From assembly GCA_965601485.1 (NCBI GenBank), contig OZ271846.1:1116001-1180000 (forward strand): DNA of 64,000 nucleotides, read 5' to 3'. The DNA is from Methylotenera_A aquatica. GTDB taxonomy: Bacteria > Pseudomonadota > Gammaproteobacteria > Burkholderiales > Methylophilaceae. Made by a program: the position numbers and the translations under genes. Shown here piece by piece: positions 1-8,950 of this stretch. Numbering within the stretch: the first letter of the stretch is position 1; the number at the start of each line of letters is the position of its first letter. The notes under the pieces were generated by a model that was not told the origin of the DNA, made no database searches, and saw only the letters and a list, made by a program, of their open reading frames with translations.

Positions 1-88
1 AGAATACATTCATTTTCGCTAATTGTTTAGCATCTGGTTTTTCAACTCGAATAAAGAATGATTTATCATTTAGTGGTTGTTTCATCAT
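1..88 (-). CDS. 5' end of an unidentified protein (partial)
   Basis: An open frame on the minus strand begins at the double ATG at 88-83 (MMKQPLNDKSFFIRVEKPDA...) and runs off the window at position 1 after 29 codons without a stop. It lies downstream of the cupin gene on the same strand, but a bidirectional hairpin sits between them, so it may have its own transcript. No family can be recognised from 29 residues. The start has only a weak ribosome binding site, so the exact first Met is uncertain. Confidence 0.45.
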   Translation of the reverse strand, partial: MMKQPLNDKSFFIRVEKPDAKQLAKMNVF

Positions 89-103
89 AGGCTCTCAAAA
101 ACA

Positions 104-140
104 AAAAAGCCTAGCTCTAAAATAGAAGCTAGGACTTTTA
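104..140. terminator. Hairpin terminator between cupin gene and partial gene
   Basis: The inverted repeat AAAAGCCTAGCT / AGCTAGGACTTTT has a short loop and A and T tracts on its two sides, so it can act as a rho-independent terminator. It lies downstream of the minus-strand cupin gene. Confidence 0.6.
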
Positions 141-195
141 TTTTAAGCCTAAATTAAAAAAATAAAATTTAATCAAGCTTTTAAAAACCACTAGA

Positions 196-471
196 TTAAG
201 AATGTTTGTAATGTTTTTTCAATTGCTTAACAACTTCCCATTGTGATTTCATGCCCTTTGGGAAAACAACGAAATCACCTGCTTTAATAACCACTTTTTC
301 GCCACCTTGTGGTGTCACATGAATTTCGCCTTCTAGTAAATAAGCACTTTCTGTCATACCGAAATCTAATGGAAATTTAGACACTTCTTTTTCCCAAATA
401 GACCAACTAGCTACGCCTAGCTCTTTTAGTTTCTCTTCTGACGGGTTATGGTCAACAATAATTTGGCTCAT
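196..471 (-). CDS. Small cupin-domain protein
   Basis: This 91-residue protein is a single small cupin barrel of the DUF861/EutQ-like (Cupin_3) type. The motif YLLEGEIHVTPQGGEKVVIKAG followed by DFVVFPKGMKSQWEV (about residues 43-80) is the typical pair of cupin motifs: a G-x-(I/V)-x-V strand, then the G-D-x-V-x-(F/P)-P-x-G turn. The metal-binding His residues of enzymatic cupins are not obvious, so a catalytic role is unproven. The start is supported by an AAGGA ribosome binding site a few bases upstream. It is a single gene downstream of tRNA-Ser. The substrate cannot be inferred. Confidence 0.8.
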   Translation of the reverse strand: MSQIIVDHNPSEEKLKELGVASWSIWEKEVSKFPLDFGMTESAYLLEGEIHVTPQGGEKVVIKAGDFVVFPKGMKSQWEVVKQLKKHYKHS

Positions 472-507
472 ATTAAATCCTTAAAAAAATAATAATTGTA
501 CTGTTTA

Positions 508-543
508 AAAACAAATGCCGCTTAAAATCTAAAGCGGCATTAA
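508..543 (-). terminator. Terminator downstream of tRNA-Ser
   Basis: The inverted repeat ATGCCGCTT / AAGCGGCAT has a short loop and T-rich flanks. On the minus strand it directly follows the tRNA-Ser gene and precedes the cupin gene. Confidence 0.7.
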
Positions 544-548
544 AAAAA

Positions 549-638
549 TGGCGGAAGAGGTGAGATTCGAACTCACGGTGGGCTCGCACCCACGACAGTT
601 TTCAAGACTGTAGCATTAAACCGCTCTGCCACTCTTCC
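549..638 (-). tRNA. tRNA-Ser (TGA)
   Basis: The minus strand folds as a class II tRNA. The acceptor arm GGAAGAG pairs with CTCTTCC, the anticodon loop contains TGA within CTTGAAA, there is a long variable arm (GTGGGTGCGAGCCCAC) and a T-arm GAGTTCGAATCTC. The encoded 3' CCA occupies 549-551. The length of 90 nt and the long variable arm fit tRNA-Ser reading UCA-type codons. Confidence 0.95.
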
Positions 639-779
639 TTATATAAAACCTTTGTTACTTTTAGACTATTTTTAAATGGTCTTCAGAAATGTAGCAGCCT
701 AAATTAAAATCGCGAGCAACATAACTATTAGTTGCGAATAAAACTAAGTTATATTCACAAACAAAATTATAGCAAACAT

Positions 780-1313
780 TTAATCATCTTGAAAATCCTG
801 ATTTGGAAAAAGTACATCAGTAAAGCCAAAATCTTTTAAATTTTTAATGCGCATGGGGTACAAAATGCCATTTAAGTGGTCGCACTCGTGTTGCACTACT
901 CTGGCATGAAAGCCGCTAACCAAGCGATCAATCGAATTTCCAAATGGATCAAAGCCTGTGTAATGTAAACGTGTATGCCTTGGAACAATGCCGCGCATGC
1001 CTGGTACAGACAAACAACCTTCCCAACCATCTTCGATTTCATCTTGAACAGGTGTTAGAACAGGGTTAATTAAAACGGTATAAGGCACTTGTTCAGCATC
1101 GGGATAACGTGGATTGCTACCGACTCCAAAAATAACCACTTGCAAACTCACGCCAATTTGTGGTGCAGCAATACCCGCGCCGTTCATGTGCGCCATGGTG
1201 TCTTGCATATCTTGTATTAATGCATGCAATTCTGGCGTATTAAATTGTGCAACAGGCTCTGCTTGTTGAAGCAAATTTGGATCGCCCATGCGTAAGACTG
1301 TTTTGATTGCCAT
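780..1313 (-). CDS. def: Peptide deformylase
   Basis: The enzyme removes the N-formyl group from nascent proteins at the ribosome. All three family motifs are present: GAGIAAPQIG (residues 45-54), EGCLSVPG (98-105, metal ligand Cys100) and HECDH (142-146, two His ligands and the catalytic Glu). The length of 177 residues is normal. It lies 17 bp upstream of, and on the same strand as, the thioinosine phosphorylase gene's 3' end, so the phosphorylase-def order suggests co-transcription. The usual partner fmt is not adjacent, so this may be the second, stand-alone def copy that many betaproteobacteria carry. That point is inference. Confidence 0.95.
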   Translation of the reverse strand: MAIKTVLRMGDPNLLQQAEPVAQFNTPELHALIQDMQDTMAHMNGAGIAAPQIGVSLQVVIFGVGSNPRYPDAEQVPYTVLINPVLTPVQDEIEDGWEGCLSVPGMRGIVPRHTRLHYTGFDPFGNSIDRLVSGFHARVVQHECDHLNGILYPMRIKNLKDFGFTDVLFPNQDFQDD

Positions 1314-1330
1314 TTTAAATAAATACCTTA

Positions 1331-2080
1331 TTAGTTTGCGCTATGAACAGATACTATCTCTTCAATTAAGGCGCGTACTCTAATCATCGTCAAATCTAAA
1401 TTGGTAATGACATCTTCATATTGAATACCATTAGCACTATCGCCCCGCCCTGCTGCTTGATTGGCTATTGGACAAAGCGCCGCATATTGCAATCCAAGCT
1501 CACGCGCTAAAACCGCCTCAGGCATGCCCGTCATGCCAACTAAGGTTGCCCCATCGCGCTCTAAACGATTAATTTCGGCGGCGGTTTCTAGTCTTGGGCC
1601 TTGTACACAGGCATAAACGCCACCATCGAGCACAATTTGTTGAATATTTTTTGCCGCTTGCTTACATAATTGACGTAATGAATTGGAATAAGGTTCGGTG
1701 AAATCAATATGCTTAACGGGTAACTCAATACCATCGTGATAGGTATTTTTACGGCCATGCGTGTAATCTAAAATTTGATTAGGCAAAACAATATCGCCAG
1801 CCTTTAAATTATTGCTAATACCGCCAACAGTTGCAATGGCTAATAAATGCGTTACACCAACAGAATGAAGCGCCCAAATATTGGCACGATAATTCACGGC
1901 ATGCGGTGGAATCGTGTGGCCGCCACCGTGTCGCGCTAAAAACACCACATCTTCACCCGCCATTTTGCCAAAAATAAGCGGTTGCGATGCTTCTCCGTAG
2001 GGTGTGCGTGCAATTTGATGTCTAGTAACCGTTAAATTATCTAATTGCGTTAAGCCTGTGCCACCAATTATTCCCAACAT
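1331..2080 (-). CDS. S-methyl-5'-thioinosine phosphorylase
   Basis: This member of the PNP/MTAP nucleoside phosphorylase family (249 residues) acts in methionine salvage. It splits a methylthio-nucleoside with phosphate into base and 5-methylthioribose-1-phosphate. The phosphate-binding GGTG (6-9), RHGGGH (50-55) and MTGMPE (183-188) motifs are present. In the base-binding loop it has N207-Q-A-A-G, the Asn typical of 6-oxopurine (hypoxanthine/guanine) enzymes, where adenine-specific MTAPs have an Asp. This favours methylthioinosine over methylthioadenosine as substrate, as known for the Pseudomonas enzyme. It would then need a methylthioadenosine deaminase elsewhere. It starts about 30 bp from the hpnC leader, divergently. 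Confidence 0.85.
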   Translation of the reverse strand: MLGIIGGTGLTQLDNLTVTRHQIARTPYGEASQPLIFGKMAGEDVVFLARHGGGHTIPPHAVNYRANIWALHSVGVTHLLAIATVGGISNNLKAGDIVLPNQILDYTHGRKNTYHDGIELPVKHIDFTEPYSNSLRQLCKQAAKNIQQIVLDGGVYACVQGPRLETAAEINRLERDGATLVGMTGMPEAVLARELGLQYAALCPIANQAAGRGDSANGIQYEDVITNLDLTMIRVRALIEEIVSVHSAN

Positions 2081-2181
2081 ATAATACCTAACCTATAAAA
2101 GCTTCATTATTTGTGATTATTGTAGCGCATGATAACCGCTTGCGCTGCAGGATTAAGCGGTTTTATGGCATACTTTACGCT

Positions 2182-3063
2182 ATGAATGTAAACAACAAGA
2201 CAATAGACCTGATGAAAGATAGCCTTGCGAATAGCTTGGAAGTTTCTCAATCACATTACGAAAATTTTCCTGTCGCCTCATACTTTTTGCCTAAGCGCTT
2301 GCGTCATCCAATCGCGCTTATTTACACTTTTGCGCGGCAAGCCGATGATTTTGCCGATGAAGGTGACCATAATCCTGCCACCAGACTTGCTAACTTACAA
2401 GGCTTTAAAGATCAACTCGATTTAATCAAATCGAATAGCAAAACAAATTCGCCTTTTTTTACCGAATTTGGTGGCATGGTTAGCGAATATAATTTACCGC
2501 TTGCGCCCTTTTATGATTTGCTGGATGCGTTTAGCCAAGACGTAACTAAAACCCGTTATGCCAATTTTTTGGAGCTTTTAGATTACTGCCGTCGCTCTGC
2601 CAACCCAATAGGCGCTTTGTTATTGAACCTATTTGGTAAAGCCTCACCAGAAAATTTAACCTACTCGGACCAAGTATGCACGGCTTTACAGTTGATTAAC
2701 TTTTATCAAGATATTGCGATTGATTTTGATAACGATCTCCACCGAAGCCGCATTTACTTATGCCAAGATGAAATGCGCGAGTATGGCGTAACTGAGGCAC
2801 AAATTGCCAGCCATCATGTCGACAGAAATTGGGAGCGGTTTATGCAGTTTAATATTGAGCGCGCCCAAAAGATGCTAGATGCCGGTAAGCCTTTAGAGCA
2901 TATTTTGTCTGGCCGTATTGGTTTAGAAATGCGCATGATTATTGGCGGTGGTGACCGCATTTTATATAAACTAAAAAATGTTCAAGGTGATATTTTTAAA
3001 CACAGGCCACACTTAAAATTGTGGGATTGGCCGTTGATTCTTTCAAAAGCTTTACTTACCTAA
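2182..3063 (+). CDS. hpnC: Squalene synthase HpnC (hydroxysqualene synthase step)
   Basis: The protein is a trans-isoprenyl diphosphate synthase of the squalene/phytoene synthase family. In the HpnCDE route HpnD makes presqualene diphosphate, HpnC converts it to hydroxysqualene and HpnE reduces that to squalene. The aspartate-rich motifs are ARQADDFADEGD (about residues 55-66) and YQDIAIDFDND (about 180-190). The ATG at 2182 gives 293 residues and starts right before the conserved SLANSLEVSQSHYENFPVAS region. A GTG at 2113 would add 23 residues unlike the family. It is the first gene of hpnC-hpnD-hpnE, 32 bp before hpnD. Confidence 0.92.
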   Translation: MNVNNKTIDLMKDSLANSLEVSQSHYENFPVASYFLPKRLRHPIALIYTFARQADDFADEGDHNPATRLANLQGFKDQLDLIKSNSKTNSPFFTEFGGMVSEYNLPLAPFYDLLDAFSQDVTKTRYANFLELLDYCRRSANPIGALLLNLFGKASPENLTYSDQVCTALQLINFYQDIAIDFDNDLHRSRIYLCQDEMREYGVTEAQIASHHVDRNWERFMQFNIERAQKMLDAGKPLEHILSGRIGLEMRMIIGGGDRILYKLKNVQGDIFKHRPHLKLWDWPLILSKALLT

Positions 3064-3095
3064 CACTTCCATTCAATTTTCTGATTAGCTATTAC

Positions 3096-3941
3096 ATGAC
3101 GCCACAGCAATATTGCCAACAAAAAGCTGCACAAAGTGGCTCTAGCTTTACTCTTAGTTTTATTTTCTTACCTAAAACACAACGCCAAGCCATGGTTGCC
3201 CTGTATGCATTTTGCCGCGAAGTGGATGACGTGGTAGATGAATGCACCGATTTTAATGTGGCGCAAACCAAGCTTAATTGGTGGAAAACAGAAATTAATA
3301 ACCTATATGCCAACACACCGCAACACCCTGTAACCAAAGCATTACAGCCCTTTGTTGCACAGTTTAATCTTGCTAAAGAACATTTTTTAGAAATTATAGA
3401 TGGCATGGAAATGGATTTAAAATTCAATCGCTATGAGGATTTTAAGCAATTGCAATTGTATTGCTACCGCGTAGCCAGCGTTGTTGGTTTGTTATCGGCT
3501 CAAATTTTTGGCTTTAAAAATCGCCAAACGCTTAAGTATGCACATGATTTAGGCATGGCATTTCAGCTCACTAATATTATTCGCGATGTAGGAGAAGATG
3601 CACGCCGAGGCCGTATTTACTTGCCGCTAGATGAGTTAAAAAAAGCGAATGTTTCTGAAGAAGACATTTTGCAAAATCGTGAAACAGAGCAAGTAAAAGA
3701 GTTGATGGAATATCAAATTGAACGAGCAGAAACCTATTACGATAAAGCCTTACGCACTCTACCTGCTGAAGATGCAAAACAGCAGCGTACCGGGCTAATG
3801 ATGATGGCAATTTATCGCACTTTATTACGTGAAATTTTGCAAGACGGCGCACAAAAAGTGTTAAATGCGCGCATCTCGCTAGGTGGCTTTAGAAAGTTAT
3901 GGTTAGTTTATTCTGTGTGGTTAAAACAATCTTGGAGTTAA
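3096..3941 (+). CDS. hpnD: Presqualene diphosphate synthase HpnD
   Basis: It condenses two farnesyl diphosphates to presqualene diphosphate, the first committed step to squalene and hopanoids. The first Asp-rich motif FCREVDDVVDE and the second, NIIRDVGEDARRGRIYLP, are both intact, as is the YCYRVASVVG segment. The start at 3096 (MTPQQYCQQKAAQSGSSF) gives 281 residues, the usual HpnD length. The frame is open further upstream, but that part overlaps the end of hpnC and does not look like the family. Substrates come from the isoprenoid pathway encoded elsewhere. Confidence 0.93.
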   Translation: MTPQQYCQQKAAQSGSSFTLSFIFLPKTQRQAMVALYAFCREVDDVVDECTDFNVAQTKLNWWKTEINNLYANTPQHPVTKALQPFVAQFNLAKEHFLEIIDGMEMDLKFNRYEDFKQLQLYCYRVASVVGLLSAQIFGFKNRQTLKYAHDLGMAFQLTNIIRDVGEDARRGRIYLPLDELKKANVSEEDILQNRETEQVKELMEYQIERAETYYDKALRTLPAEDAKQQRTGLMMMAIYRTLLREILQDGAQKVLNARISLGGFRKLWLVYSVWLKQSWS

Positions 3942-3990
3942 TACTAAAAATAAAAGATTAATCTATGAAAAAAACCGTGAAAAAAATAAA

Positions 3991-5301
3991 ATGCACATAG
4001 CAATTATCGGTGGTGGCATGGCTGGTTTATCAGCAGCTACTGCACTGGCTGAAGAAGGCATAAAAACCACATTATATGAAGCCGCGCCACATTTTGGTGG
4101 GCGCGCACGCAGTGTGGCAATTGAATTTAATAGCCAGACTTTTCAGGTAGATAACGGGCAACATATTTTATTGGGCGCTTATAAAGAAACGCTTAAGTTG
4201 CTGGACAAGGTGGGCGTTGATGAAAAATCCGCTTTTACTCGCTTGCCTCTAGCACTTAATATGCTGTCAGCCCATAACAAGCAAGGATTTAAGCTTGATT
4301 GCGCCAATTTTTTACCGCACCCAATTAATCAGCTATTCGGCTTTTTATTGTGCCAAGGCATAAGCTTTAGTGAGCGTATTTCGACCATTTTATTCATGGT
4401 GAAACTAAAAAAAATTAGTTATCTCTTAACTGAAGATGAACCCTTAAACGATTTTTTGCTAAAGAACGGGCAATCGCACCATTTAATCAACATGTTATGG
4501 GAGCCCTTATGTTTAGCAGCTTTAAACACACCAATTGAGTCAGCCAGCGGCAAAATATTTTTAAATGTGCTGGGTGATGCGTTTAACCATCAAAAAACAG
4601 ATAGTGACTTTTTAATTCCTAAATTGGATTTATCGCAAATTTTATCCACACCTATTGCGCGCTATTTACAAGCAAAAGAGGTCAACTTACTTACAAACAA
4701 ACGTATTCGCAGCATTAAACCATCTAAAAATGGCTTTGAAGTTTCAACCAGATTAGAGTCGGTTGAATTTAGTCATGTCATTATCGCTACCACGGCCAAA
4801 AAACTTAAAGAGATGACCGTTAATTTGCCTAAATTAGATTTTGTCACATCACAAACTGAGCAATATGAAGATCAACCTATTTATACTATTTACCTGCAAT
4901 ATCCCTGCCACATAAAGTTAGCGCTGCCTATGCAAGGTTTGGTGGATACAACGAGTCAATGGGTGTTTGATCGCGGCCAGTTATGTGGCCAGTATGGCTT
5001 AATGGCGGTGGTCATTAGCGCACAAGGCAAACATCAAAAACTCACGCAAGAGATGCTGGCACTCAAGGTGGCGCAAGAATTACAACATGTTTTCCCACAG
5101 TTACCAAAACCACTTTGGCACAAAGTCATTGCCGAAAAGCGCGCTACTTTTTCATGCAGTGTTAATTTGCCAAGGCCAGCCAACATTACACCTTACCAGC
5201 ATTTATATTTGGCGGGTGATTACACTTATGCGGACTATCCGGCGACGATTGAAGGCGCGGTAAGAAGTGGTTTGGCTTGTGCAAGCCTAATACTAAAATA
5301 G
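3991..5301 (+). CDS. hpnE: Hydroxysqualene dehydroxylase HpnE
   Basis: This FAD-dependent amine-oxidase/desaturase-fold enzyme of 436 residues reduces hydroxysqualene to squalene. The N-terminal dinucleotide motif GGGMAGLSAA (7-16), with the following TTLYEAAPHFGGRA, and the C-terminal LYLAGDYTYADYPATIEGAV, which closes the FAD site, are typical of squalene-associated desaturases. A small frame at 3964-3999 (MKKTVKKIKCT) ends across the start codon and could be a leader peptide, though it may be chance. hpnE ends 2 bp from the convergent radA stop. Squalene-hopene cyclase is not in the window. Confidence 0.92.
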   Translation: MHIAIIGGGMAGLSAATALAEEGIKTTLYEAAPHFGGRARSVAIEFNSQTFQVDNGQHILLGAYKETLKLLDKVGVDEKSAFTRLPLALNMLSAHNKQGFKLDCANFLPHPINQLFGFLLCQGISFSERISTILFMVKLKKISYLLTEDEPLNDFLLKNGQSHHLINMLWEPLCLAALNTPIESASGKIFLNVLGDAFNHQKTDSDFLIPKLDLSQILSTPIARYLQAKEVNLLTNKRIRSIKPSKNGFEVSTRLESVEFSHVIIATTAKKLKEMTVNLPKLDFVTSQTEQYEDQPIYTIYLQYPCHIKLALPMQGLVDTTSQWVFDRGQLCGQYGLMAVVISAQGKHQKLTQEMLALKVAQELQHVFPQLPKPLWHKVIAEKRATFSCSVNLPRPANITPYQHLYLAGDYTYADYPATIEGAVRSGLACASLILK

Positions 5302-5303
5302 TA

Positions 5304-6677
5304 CTAGCTATTGCGCAGTTGATTTAACGCTTGATCTAAACGCTCTACCGCAATCACTCCCAAGCCTGCGATTTTTGCTTTTGGTGCATTGGCTTTGGGT
5401 ACAATGGCTTTGGTAAAACCTAACTTGGCTGCCTCTTTCAAACGCACTTGGCCGCCCTGCACTGGTCGTACTTCACCAGCCAAACCAACCTCACCAAATA
5501 CAATCAATTTATTGTCTAGTGGCTTGTTTTTTAGAGAAGAAACAATAGATAAGAGCACGGCCAAATCGACTGCAGGCTCAGCGATTTTAACGCCGCCTAC
5601 GGCATTGATAAATACATCTTGGTCAAAACAGGGAATGCCTGCATGACGATTCAATACCGCAAGCAACATCGCTAAGCGGTTTTGCTCTAAGCCTGTTGCC
5701 AAACGTTTTGGGCTAGGTGCATGACTTTCATCTACTAAGGCTTGAATTTCAATCAAAAGCGGCCGCGTGCCTTCCATCGTCACCGTGATGCAACTGCCTG
5801 CCACTTGTTCTTCATGATGCGATAAAAATAGTGCACTTGGGTTAGAAACTTCGCGTAAGCCGTGCTCTGTCATGGCAAATACACCTAGTTCATTTACAGC
5901 GCCAAAGCGATTTTTAAAAGCGCGAATTAGGCGAAAAGAGGAGTTTTGGTCACCCTCAAAATACAAAACGGTATCCACAATATGCTCTAACACGCGCGGC
6001 CCAGCTAATGAGCCCTCTTTAGTCACATGGCCAACTAAAATAACAGTAATGCCTAATTGTTTAGCCAAACGCGTTAATTGCGCTGAACATTCGCGAACTT
6101 GCGCAACCGAACCAGGCGCTGATTGCAGCAATTCCGAATATACTGTTTGGATGGAATCAATTACCGCGATATTAGGTTTGTGTGTTTGCAAGGTGGCTAA
6201 AATCTTCTCAAGATTGATTTCTGCCAGCAACTCCACTTGGCTAGCATCTAAACCTAAGCGTTTGGCGCGCATGGCGATTTGTTGTGGTGACTCTTCACCA
6301 CTGACATAAATCGCTTGGGCTGACTTTCCGAAATGACACAACACTTGCAGTAACAAAGTGGATTTACCAATACCAGGGTCGCCACCAATTAGCACCACCC
6401 CGCCCTCAACCAAGCCGCCACCCAATACACGGTCAAATTCGCTGATGCCTGTAGGCGTTCTTTCAATATCGGCGGCTTGAATACTGCTTAGCTTCTGTAA
6501 TTTGCTAGATGCTGCTAAACCTTCAAACTTATTGGCATATCGGTTGTTGGATGTAATGGTTTCGGCCACTGATTCAACCAGCGTATTCCAAGCCATGCAG
6601 CTTGGGCATTGGCCTTGCCATTTGGATTCAGAAGCGCCGCATTCTGTGCAGTTGTAAATGGTTTTTGATTTAGCCAT
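5304..6677 (-). CDS. radA: DNA repair protein RadA
   Basis: RadA (Sms) is a RecA-like, DnaB-type branch-migration helicase used in recombinational repair and natural transformation. In order it has a zinc finger (C10, C13, C24, C27), a RecA-like ATPase core with Walker A GGDPGIGKST (98-107), the RadA signature KNRFG (255-259), and a C-terminal Lon-protease-like domain from about residue 285. The length of 457 is normal. It lies 20 bp downstream of dnaB on the same strand and is probably co-transcribed with it. Confidence 0.96.
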   Translation of the reverse strand: MAKSKTIYNCTECGASESKWQGQCPSCMAWNTLVESVAETITSNNRYANKFEGLAASSKLQKLSSIQAADIERTPTGISEFDRVLGGGLVEGGVVLIGGDPGIGKSTLLLQVLCHFGKSAQAIYVSGEESPQQIAMRAKRLGLDASQVELLAEINLEKILATLQTHKPNIAVIDSIQTVYSELLQSAPGSVAQVRECSAQLTRLAKQLGITVILVGHVTKEGSLAGPRVLEHIVDTVLYFEGDQNSSFRLIRAFKNRFGAVNELGVFAMTEHGLREVSNPSALFLSHHEEQVAGSCITVTMEGTRPLLIEIQALVDESHAPSPKRLATGLEQNRLAMLLAVLNRHAGIPCFDQDVFINAVGGVKIAEPAVDLAVLLSIVSSLKNKPLDNKLIVFGEVGLAGEVRPVQGGQVRLKEAAKLGFTKAIVPKANAPKAKIAGLGVIAVERLDQALNQLRNS

Positions 6678-6697
6678 GTTGCTTAAAAATAATAAGC

Positions 6698-8080
6698 CTA
6701 ATAGTTATCTTGAATATAACCCGCGTTGGCAAAGTTTTCAAAACGTGTATTTTCGCCAATAAATGTTAAGCGCACGCGACCAATGGGGCCGTTACGTTGC
6801 TTGCCGACGATAATCTCAGCAGTGCCTTTATCTTCACTATCGGGGTTATAGACTTCGTCACGATAGATAAACAAAATCAAATCGGCATCTTGCTCAATCG
6901 CGCCAGATTCGCGTAAATCGGACATTACAGGACGTTTATCAGGTCGTTGTTCTACACTTCGATTTAACTGAGAAAGCGCAACCACTGGACAATCCAGCTC
7001 TTTAGCTAAGGCTTTTAAAGAACGTGAAATTTCAGAAATTTCAGTCGCACGATTCTCACCTTGCTTACCAGCAGGAGCCGACATCAATTGCAGGTAATCA
7101 ATAACAATTAAACCCAGCTTACCGCATTGGCGATGCAGCCTACGTGCTCTTGCGCGCACATCAAAACTGCTTAAGCCCGCACCTTCATCAATAAAGATTG
7201 GTGCTTCATTTAACTTACCCAGTGCGGTGGTCAGCTTTTCCCAATCTTCATCTTCAAGGCGGCCTGTACGCATGCGATGCTGGTCTAGCCGTCCTACCGA
7301 ACCAATCATACGCATCGCCAACTGTGTAGATGCCATCTCCATAGAGAATACCGCAACGGGTAAACCAGTATCTAGCGCCACGTTTTCGGCAATATTTAAC
7401 GAGAATGCGGTTTTACCCATAGACGGACGGCCAGCCACAATAATTAAATCGCCACCTTGAAAGCCTGAAGTCATGGAATCTAAATCTGAAAATCCTGTTG
7501 GAATACCCGTCACATCGCTTTGATTATCACGTGAGAACAGCATATCGATTCGCTCGGCTACTTGCGGTAATAACTCTTTAATATCTTGAAAGCCTTGGCT
7601 GCTTCTCTGCCCGCCTTCGGCAATCTGAAAAATCTTCGCTTCAGCTTCATCCAGCAATTGTTGCGCATCACGACCGTTTGGGCTGTAAGCACTTTCGGCA
7701 ATACCACTACCAACCGTCACCAGTTTACGCATAATCGCGCGCTCACGAACAATTTCAGCATATCGGCGAATATTAGCGGCCGTTGGTGTATTTTGCGCTA
7801 ATGAGGCTAAGTACGCAATGCCGCCTATCGTTGATAACTCAGCGGTGCTTTCTAATGACTCAGCTACCGTCACAATATCCGCAGGACGATTACGCTCAAT
7901 TAGTTTGGCAATATGCTGAAAGATAGTTTTATGATCAAACTGATAAAAATCTTCTGCTCTTAAAATATCAGCAATTTTATCTAGTGCCTCGTTTTCGAGC
8001 AGTAAGCCACCAATAACAGATTGCTCTGCTTCTATTGAATGCGGGGGGAGTTTAAGAGTGTCTAGATGTTCATCAGCCAT
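6698..8080 (-). CDS. dnaB: Replicative DNA helicase DnaB
   Basis: DnaB is the hexameric helicase at the replication fork. The N-terminal DnaB domain (LPPHSIEAEQSVIGGLLL...) is followed by the RecA-like C-terminal ATPase with Walker A AGRPSMGKTA (about 217-226) and the conserved VIDYLQLMSAP segment. The ATG at 8080 (MADEHLDTLKLPP) is preferred. The frame continues to a TTG two codons upstream, but the ATG fits the family better. A TATAAT sequence at 8087-8092 sits just before it; no good -35 box is seen, so a near-leaderless transcript is only a possibility. No intein is present. Confidence 0.96.
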   Translation of the reverse strand: MADEHLDTLKLPPHSIEAEQSVIGGLLLENEALDKIADILRAEDFYQFDHKTIFQHIAKLIERNRPADIVTVAESLESTAELSTIGGIAYLASLAQNTPTAANIRRYAEIVRERAIMRKLVTVGSGIAESAYSPNGRDAQQLLDEAEAKIFQIAEGGQRSSQGFQDIKELLPQVAERIDMLFSRDNQSDVTGIPTGFSDLDSMTSGFQGGDLIIVAGRPSMGKTAFSLNIAENVALDTGLPVAVFSMEMASTQLAMRMIGSVGRLDQHRMRTGRLEDEDWEKLTTALGKLNEAPIFIDEGAGLSSFDVRARARRLHRQCGKLGLIVIDYLQLMSAPAGKQGENRATEISEISRSLKALAKELDCPVVALSQLNRSVEQRPDKRPVMSDLRESGAIEQDADLILFIYRDEVYNPDSEDKGTAEIIVGKQRNGPIGRVRLTFIGENTRFENFANAGYIQDNY

Positions 8081-8171
8081 AAACAAATTATACCGAATAA
8101 AAAGTATTGCTTATGACTATTTGCGGTTGAATATTCGAATTGTGGATGAAAATACGCTTACATAATGTGCA

Positions 8172-8206
8172 ATAAAAAAGGCGACCAAAGTCGCCTTTTT
8201 TTATTT
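8172..8206 (-). terminator. Terminator of the S6-PriB-S18-L9 operon
   Basis: The hairpin AAAAAAGGCGAC-CAAA-GTCGCCTTTTTT has perfect stems and A/T tracts on both sides. It lies just downstream of rplI on the minus strand and upstream of dnaB. Confidence 0.9.
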
Positions 8207-8221
8207 AATGCTTTCTAAAAA

Positions 8222-8674
8222 TCAAGCTGCTTCACCAACTACAGTAACAGTAATATCTACCACTACGTCGTGATGCAAAGCCACTGTTACAGGGTGATCA
8301 CCAATAGTTTTTAATGGACCATTAGGCATGCGTACTTCTGATTTAACCACTTCAAAACCAGCAGCAACAAGGCCTTCAGCCACATCACCATTGGTTACAG
8401 AACCGAATAAACGGCCATCAACACCTGCTTTTTGTGCCACTGTTAAAACAAAAGCGGCTAATTTCTCACCGCGAGCAGTTGCTGCAGATAAGATATTCGC
8501 TTGTTGTTTTTCAAGTTCGGCACGACGAGCGGCGAACTCTGCTTTATTGGCTTCAGTTGCGCGTTTTGCTTTGCCTTGTGGAATCAAAAAGTTACGGCCA
8601 AAGCCATCTTTAACTTTAACAATATCACCCAAGACACCTAGGTTTGCTACTTTTTCTAATAAAATAATTTGCAT
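8222..8674 (-). CDS. rplI: 50S ribosomal protein L9
   Basis: L9 of 150 residues has the standard N-terminal RNA-binding domain (MQIILLEKVANLGVLGDIVKVK, then GFGRNFLIPQGKA), a connecting helix (about residues 40-75) and the C-terminal rRNA-binding domain with GRLFGSVTNGDVAEGL. It is the last gene of the rpsF-priB-rpsR-rplI operon, 21 bp after rpsR, with an AGGAGA ribosome binding site before the ATG. Confidence 0.97.
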   Translation of the reverse strand: MQIILLEKVANLGVLGDIVKVKDGFGRNFLIPQGKAKRATEANKAEFAARRAELEKQQANILSAATARGEKLAAFVLTVAQKAGVDGRLFGSVTNGDVAEGLVAAGFEVVKSEVRMPNGPLKTIGDHPVTVALHHDVVVDITVTVVGEAA

Positions 8675-8695
8675 AATATTCTCCTAAAGCCCTAA

Positions 8696-8929
8696 TTAAC
8701 CTGGGTGCTTATCTGTGTAAGGCATTAAAGCCAAGAAACGTGCGCGTTTAACAGCACTGGTTAATTGACGTTGGTATTTTGCTTTTGTACCCGTCATACG
8801 TGCTGGGATAATTTTTGCATTCTCTGAAACAAAATCTTTTAACAAATCAACATCTTTGTAATCAACTTCTTTGATGCCTTCTGCACTAAAACGACAGTAA
8901 CGGCGGCGTTTATACATTTCTCTTGCCAT
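8696..8929 (-). CDS. rpsR: 30S ribosomal protein S18
   Basis: S18 of 77 residues with the family core YCRFSAEGIKEVDYKDVDLL, then GTKAKYQRQLTSAVKRARFLALMPY. It binds 16S rRNA as a dimer with S6, which is encoded two genes upstream. An AGGAG ribosome binding site lies 8 bases before the ATG. Confidence 0.97.
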   Translation of the reverse strand: MAREMYKRRRYCRFSAEGIKEVDYKDVDLLKDFVSENAKIIPARMTGTKAKYQRQLTSAVKRARFLALMPYTDKHPG

Positions 8930-8950
8930 GATGTAACTCCTAAAATTTTT

